NCBI GenBank assembly: GCA_015501585.1
Contig: JADNRY010000442.1
Span: 1 to 48,296 of the forward strand
Direction of reading: 5' to 3'
Source of the DNA: Rhodocollybia butyracea
Taxonomy: Eukaryota > Basidiomycota > Agaricomycetes > Agaricales > Omphalotaceae
DNA length: 48,296 bases
Of this stretch, positions 46,343-48,296 are shown piece by piece. Each line of letters begins with the position of its first letter. Position 1 is the first letter of the stretch. The notes beneath the pieces are model-generated. The model worked only from the letters and a program-made list of their open reading frames with translations, was not told the origin of the DNA and did not search any database. The position numbers were made by a program, and so were the translations under genes.

Positions 46343-47509
46343 TTACGTTCGACCTTCCTCCACCTCTTCATTATGCGGTATTGAATGTAGCGACAAAGTT
46401 TCCTCCACTCCAGACTGCTGAAATGCCAAAGTAAATTCCCGCTCCCTCATACGGCCCAATTTTACTTCCCTAAATACATGCCCTGCTGTGATATTGAGCA
46501 GCACTGGATGTATTGGAGCCAGCAACGGTCGATATATAGGAAAAACTGATTCGTTCAACATCAGAGTAAGCGCTGCGGCACCGCTTACTATGCTTATGCT
46601 GCATCATTCTTGATTAACTGACTTGCAAACAAGGAAAACCCAAGAACGCACAAGTAGTAGAATTGTCCATCTTGCAAGATCGCTCGAGTCAAAGATGGAA
46701 GGTCCCTTCCCGCAAAAGCTAGCACTCTTGCCTTGAAGCCCTGCATGAGACTTAGCCCAGTCTCTCCCCCACTTCGATTTTCCACACCGAATGACTGAAG
46801 GGGCGATCGATGCGAAACAATCTATAAATTTGGTATGAAATTGCCAAAAACACGCAACTGTCGTAGACCAGGATTGACAAAATGGGGCCCAGTAGCGGAG
46901 ATTTATAGGATGGGTCACACATCCGACGCTCTGTCCCCATAGTAAGACAATGTAAGAAAGGCTCCGCCCGATGCAAGTACCCAGAGCACGGCAAAGAATC
47001 CGTCTTGAACCAACCTTCACAGTAGATCACCTTGACACGAAGGAAGAATTGAAATAGTGTGAATACTATCGCAATAGACTTGCATGCAGTGGCTGCCAAC
47101 GTTAATGAAGGGTCGCACGCTTTTGAATTATCTATCAACGGTAATTCGACGGGCGTTGCGCTGTGTTACGACTTGCAGACTTACCGGCGGTTATGAATAA
47201 TGAGTTCATCAGAAAACACAATCTGATCACAAGTAAAGTACCAAAAATCATTTAGTCAAGTTCTCTTAACGTACCTAGATATGAAATAAGCTACTGTTGG
47301 AGGGCGAAATCTTCCCGGTAGCAAGAGTAATTCAACATCGTCGTCGATGTGAGTTACAATATCCCAAATCATCACCTGGCGAAGGTATACATCATAAGCA
47401 AAGCCAACAGATTTTTTTCCAGCACATACCGTTGCGGACATCTGAATCATATAGCGATATTTGGTGAGGGCTTAAGGACTTTGATTTGTTCATCTAAGGA
47501 CGAAGACAT
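46343..47509 (-). CDS. DUF6533-like multi-span membrane protein
   Basis: Exons on the minus strand read MIWDIVTHIDDDVELLLLPGRF and PPTVAYFISR (47450-47256 region), a helix LCFLMNSLFITA, ELPLIDNSKACDPSLTLAATACKSIAIVFTLFQFFLRVKVIY (about 47138-46990), a loop MCDPSYKSPLLGPILSILVYDSCVFLAISYQIYRL, GLSLMQGFKARVLAFAGRDL, GQFYYLCVLGFSLFASQLI, and a final exon with LLNITAGHVFREVKLGRMRE ending EEVEEGRT-stop. This order of motifs is that of the very large Agaricomycete DUF6533 membrane family (receptor-like, role unknown). The start is uncertain: ATG at 47509 (MSSSLDEQIKVLKPSP) needs a one-base shift near 47455 to continue, whereas ATG at 47450 reads straight in. Confidence 0.68.
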
Positions 47510-47897
47510 TGATACGAGCTGTCGGGCGAGGCTGGAAAGAAGAGGTTTCAGGAGGGGAGGTCTTATATGTATACCATTGCAAAGGTATATAAGTAGCACT
47601 ATCCTCCACGTCAAACAACATCCGGAATACCCTACAATGCCAAAGTGACTGAACAAATGTTACGAGCTCCCCTTAGGCTCACCTTGGCATTACTTCTCAT
47701 GTCAGTTGCGAAAATTGACAGAATGGACCACTGCCATTATAAGATAAGTATATGTACGTACCAATAAAAGCATGTTCTATTACGAAGAGTCACTCGCAAA
47801 CACCTCAGGCATCAACCACACTAGTGCTTGAAGGTGGAACGATACCCGAATGACATTCATGTCAATGGCCAAGACTGTGAGTTGGCAACTGTACTCT

Positions 47898-48296
47898 TCA
47901 GCTTCGACAAGCTCCAGTGAGCTCCATTCGATCGTGTTTGACTAAATTACTATGCGTAATACCCCCTAAAACCCACATACACACATCTTCGGGATTGGTC
48001 GCCAAGCTGTCTTCAGCTTGGGAGAGAGTGTAGAAGACGTGCTGGGAGTAGGAGCAATGCTTGGGATATAGGCATGAAGATACGTAGTGGTCCTTGAAGG
48101 GATCGAGGATGAGGAGACGATGGAATTGGGACCCTGCGCGCGCGGTACGCACTACTCCAAGTGGTTGGGCGGCGCACAGATTGAGCCAGAGAATACATAT
48201 CTATCTGAGATCGAAGTGTATGGTCGTGGCGGGACGCGGATACTATGGTCGCAGATACCTCCTAATTCATTGAATGGAACAACGGAGAAAAAAAGC
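47898..48296 (-). CDS. Unidentified partial gene at the right edge
   Basis: A minus-strand frame reads GVVRTARAGSQFHRLLILD, FKDHYVSSCLYPKHC and YTLSQAEDSLATNPEDV, then a likely GTATGT-type donor and non-coding sequence. It looks like coding sequence by composition, but I do not recognise the family and the 5' part is outside the window. Confidence 0.3.

Overview
The window is nuclear DNA of a filamentous fungus, most likely an Agaricomycete (Basidiomycota). Genes are interrupted by many 45-80 nt introns with GTRNGT donors, CTNAY branch sites and YAG acceptors. Two loci (5615-6930 and 46343-47509, both minus) encode the multi-span membrane proteins (one DUF6533-like) that are abundant in Agaricomycetes. 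No tRNA, rRNA or CRISPR array was seen. All gene models were spliced by eye; where exon phases add up exactly this is stated.

Layout. 1-1150 (-): 3' truncated THEM6-like thioesterase. 3354-4515: a near-palindromic fold-back element. 5615-6930 (-): seven-span type membrane protein. 7328-8625 (+): Ser/Thr-rich, GPI-anchor-like protein. 8902-11463 (-): MFS transporter. 12249-15260 (-) and 17156-18600 (+): ribonucleotide reductase large and small subunits, divergently arranged about 1.9 kb apart. 19356-20734 (+): secreted protein made of two tandem copies of one exon pair. 21802-24280 (+): cytochrome P450. 25148-25769 (-): 153-residue lectin-like protein. 25770-31253: gene-poor, repeat-containing. 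31254-32341 (-): Gly-rich repeat protein. 33721-38474 (+): the micro-exon gene. 38994-41403 (-): GMC flavin oxidoreductase. 41404-44069: pyrimidine-rich, no gene. 44070-44568 (-): free-standing Ras-binding/ubiquitin-like domain resembling that of BCK1-type MAPKKKs, with a decayed copy at 24.64-24.86 kb. 46343-47509 (-): second membrane protein.

The outstanding feature is at 34911-38049. Inside one gene there are 37 consecutive exons of exactly 3 nt, each apparently one whole codon, separated by 38 introns that are mostly 61-78 nt long. Nearly every intron has a GTGAGY or GTAAGT donor, most have a CTGAC/CTAAC-like branch site, and all end in AG. The flanking ordinary exons end and begin in phase 0, so the whole model is 1191 nt and open (396 residues). 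The array adds 37 residues rich in Asp, Phe and Leu to a protein that ends in a single transmembrane helix. Every micro-exon could be skipped without breaking frame, so the locus looks like a combinatorial peptide generator. I know of no described fungal gene like this.

The P450, GMC oxidoreductase, MFS transporter and thioesterase give the window a secondary-metabolism flavour, but no PKS, NRPS or terpene synthase core is visible. The linked RNR pair could be housekeeping, a paralogous pair or a self-protection copy; its large subunit appears to lack the C-terminal redox cysteines. Three genes (thioesterase, MFS, GMC) each carry an apparent one-base deletion, which is either assembly error or decay.
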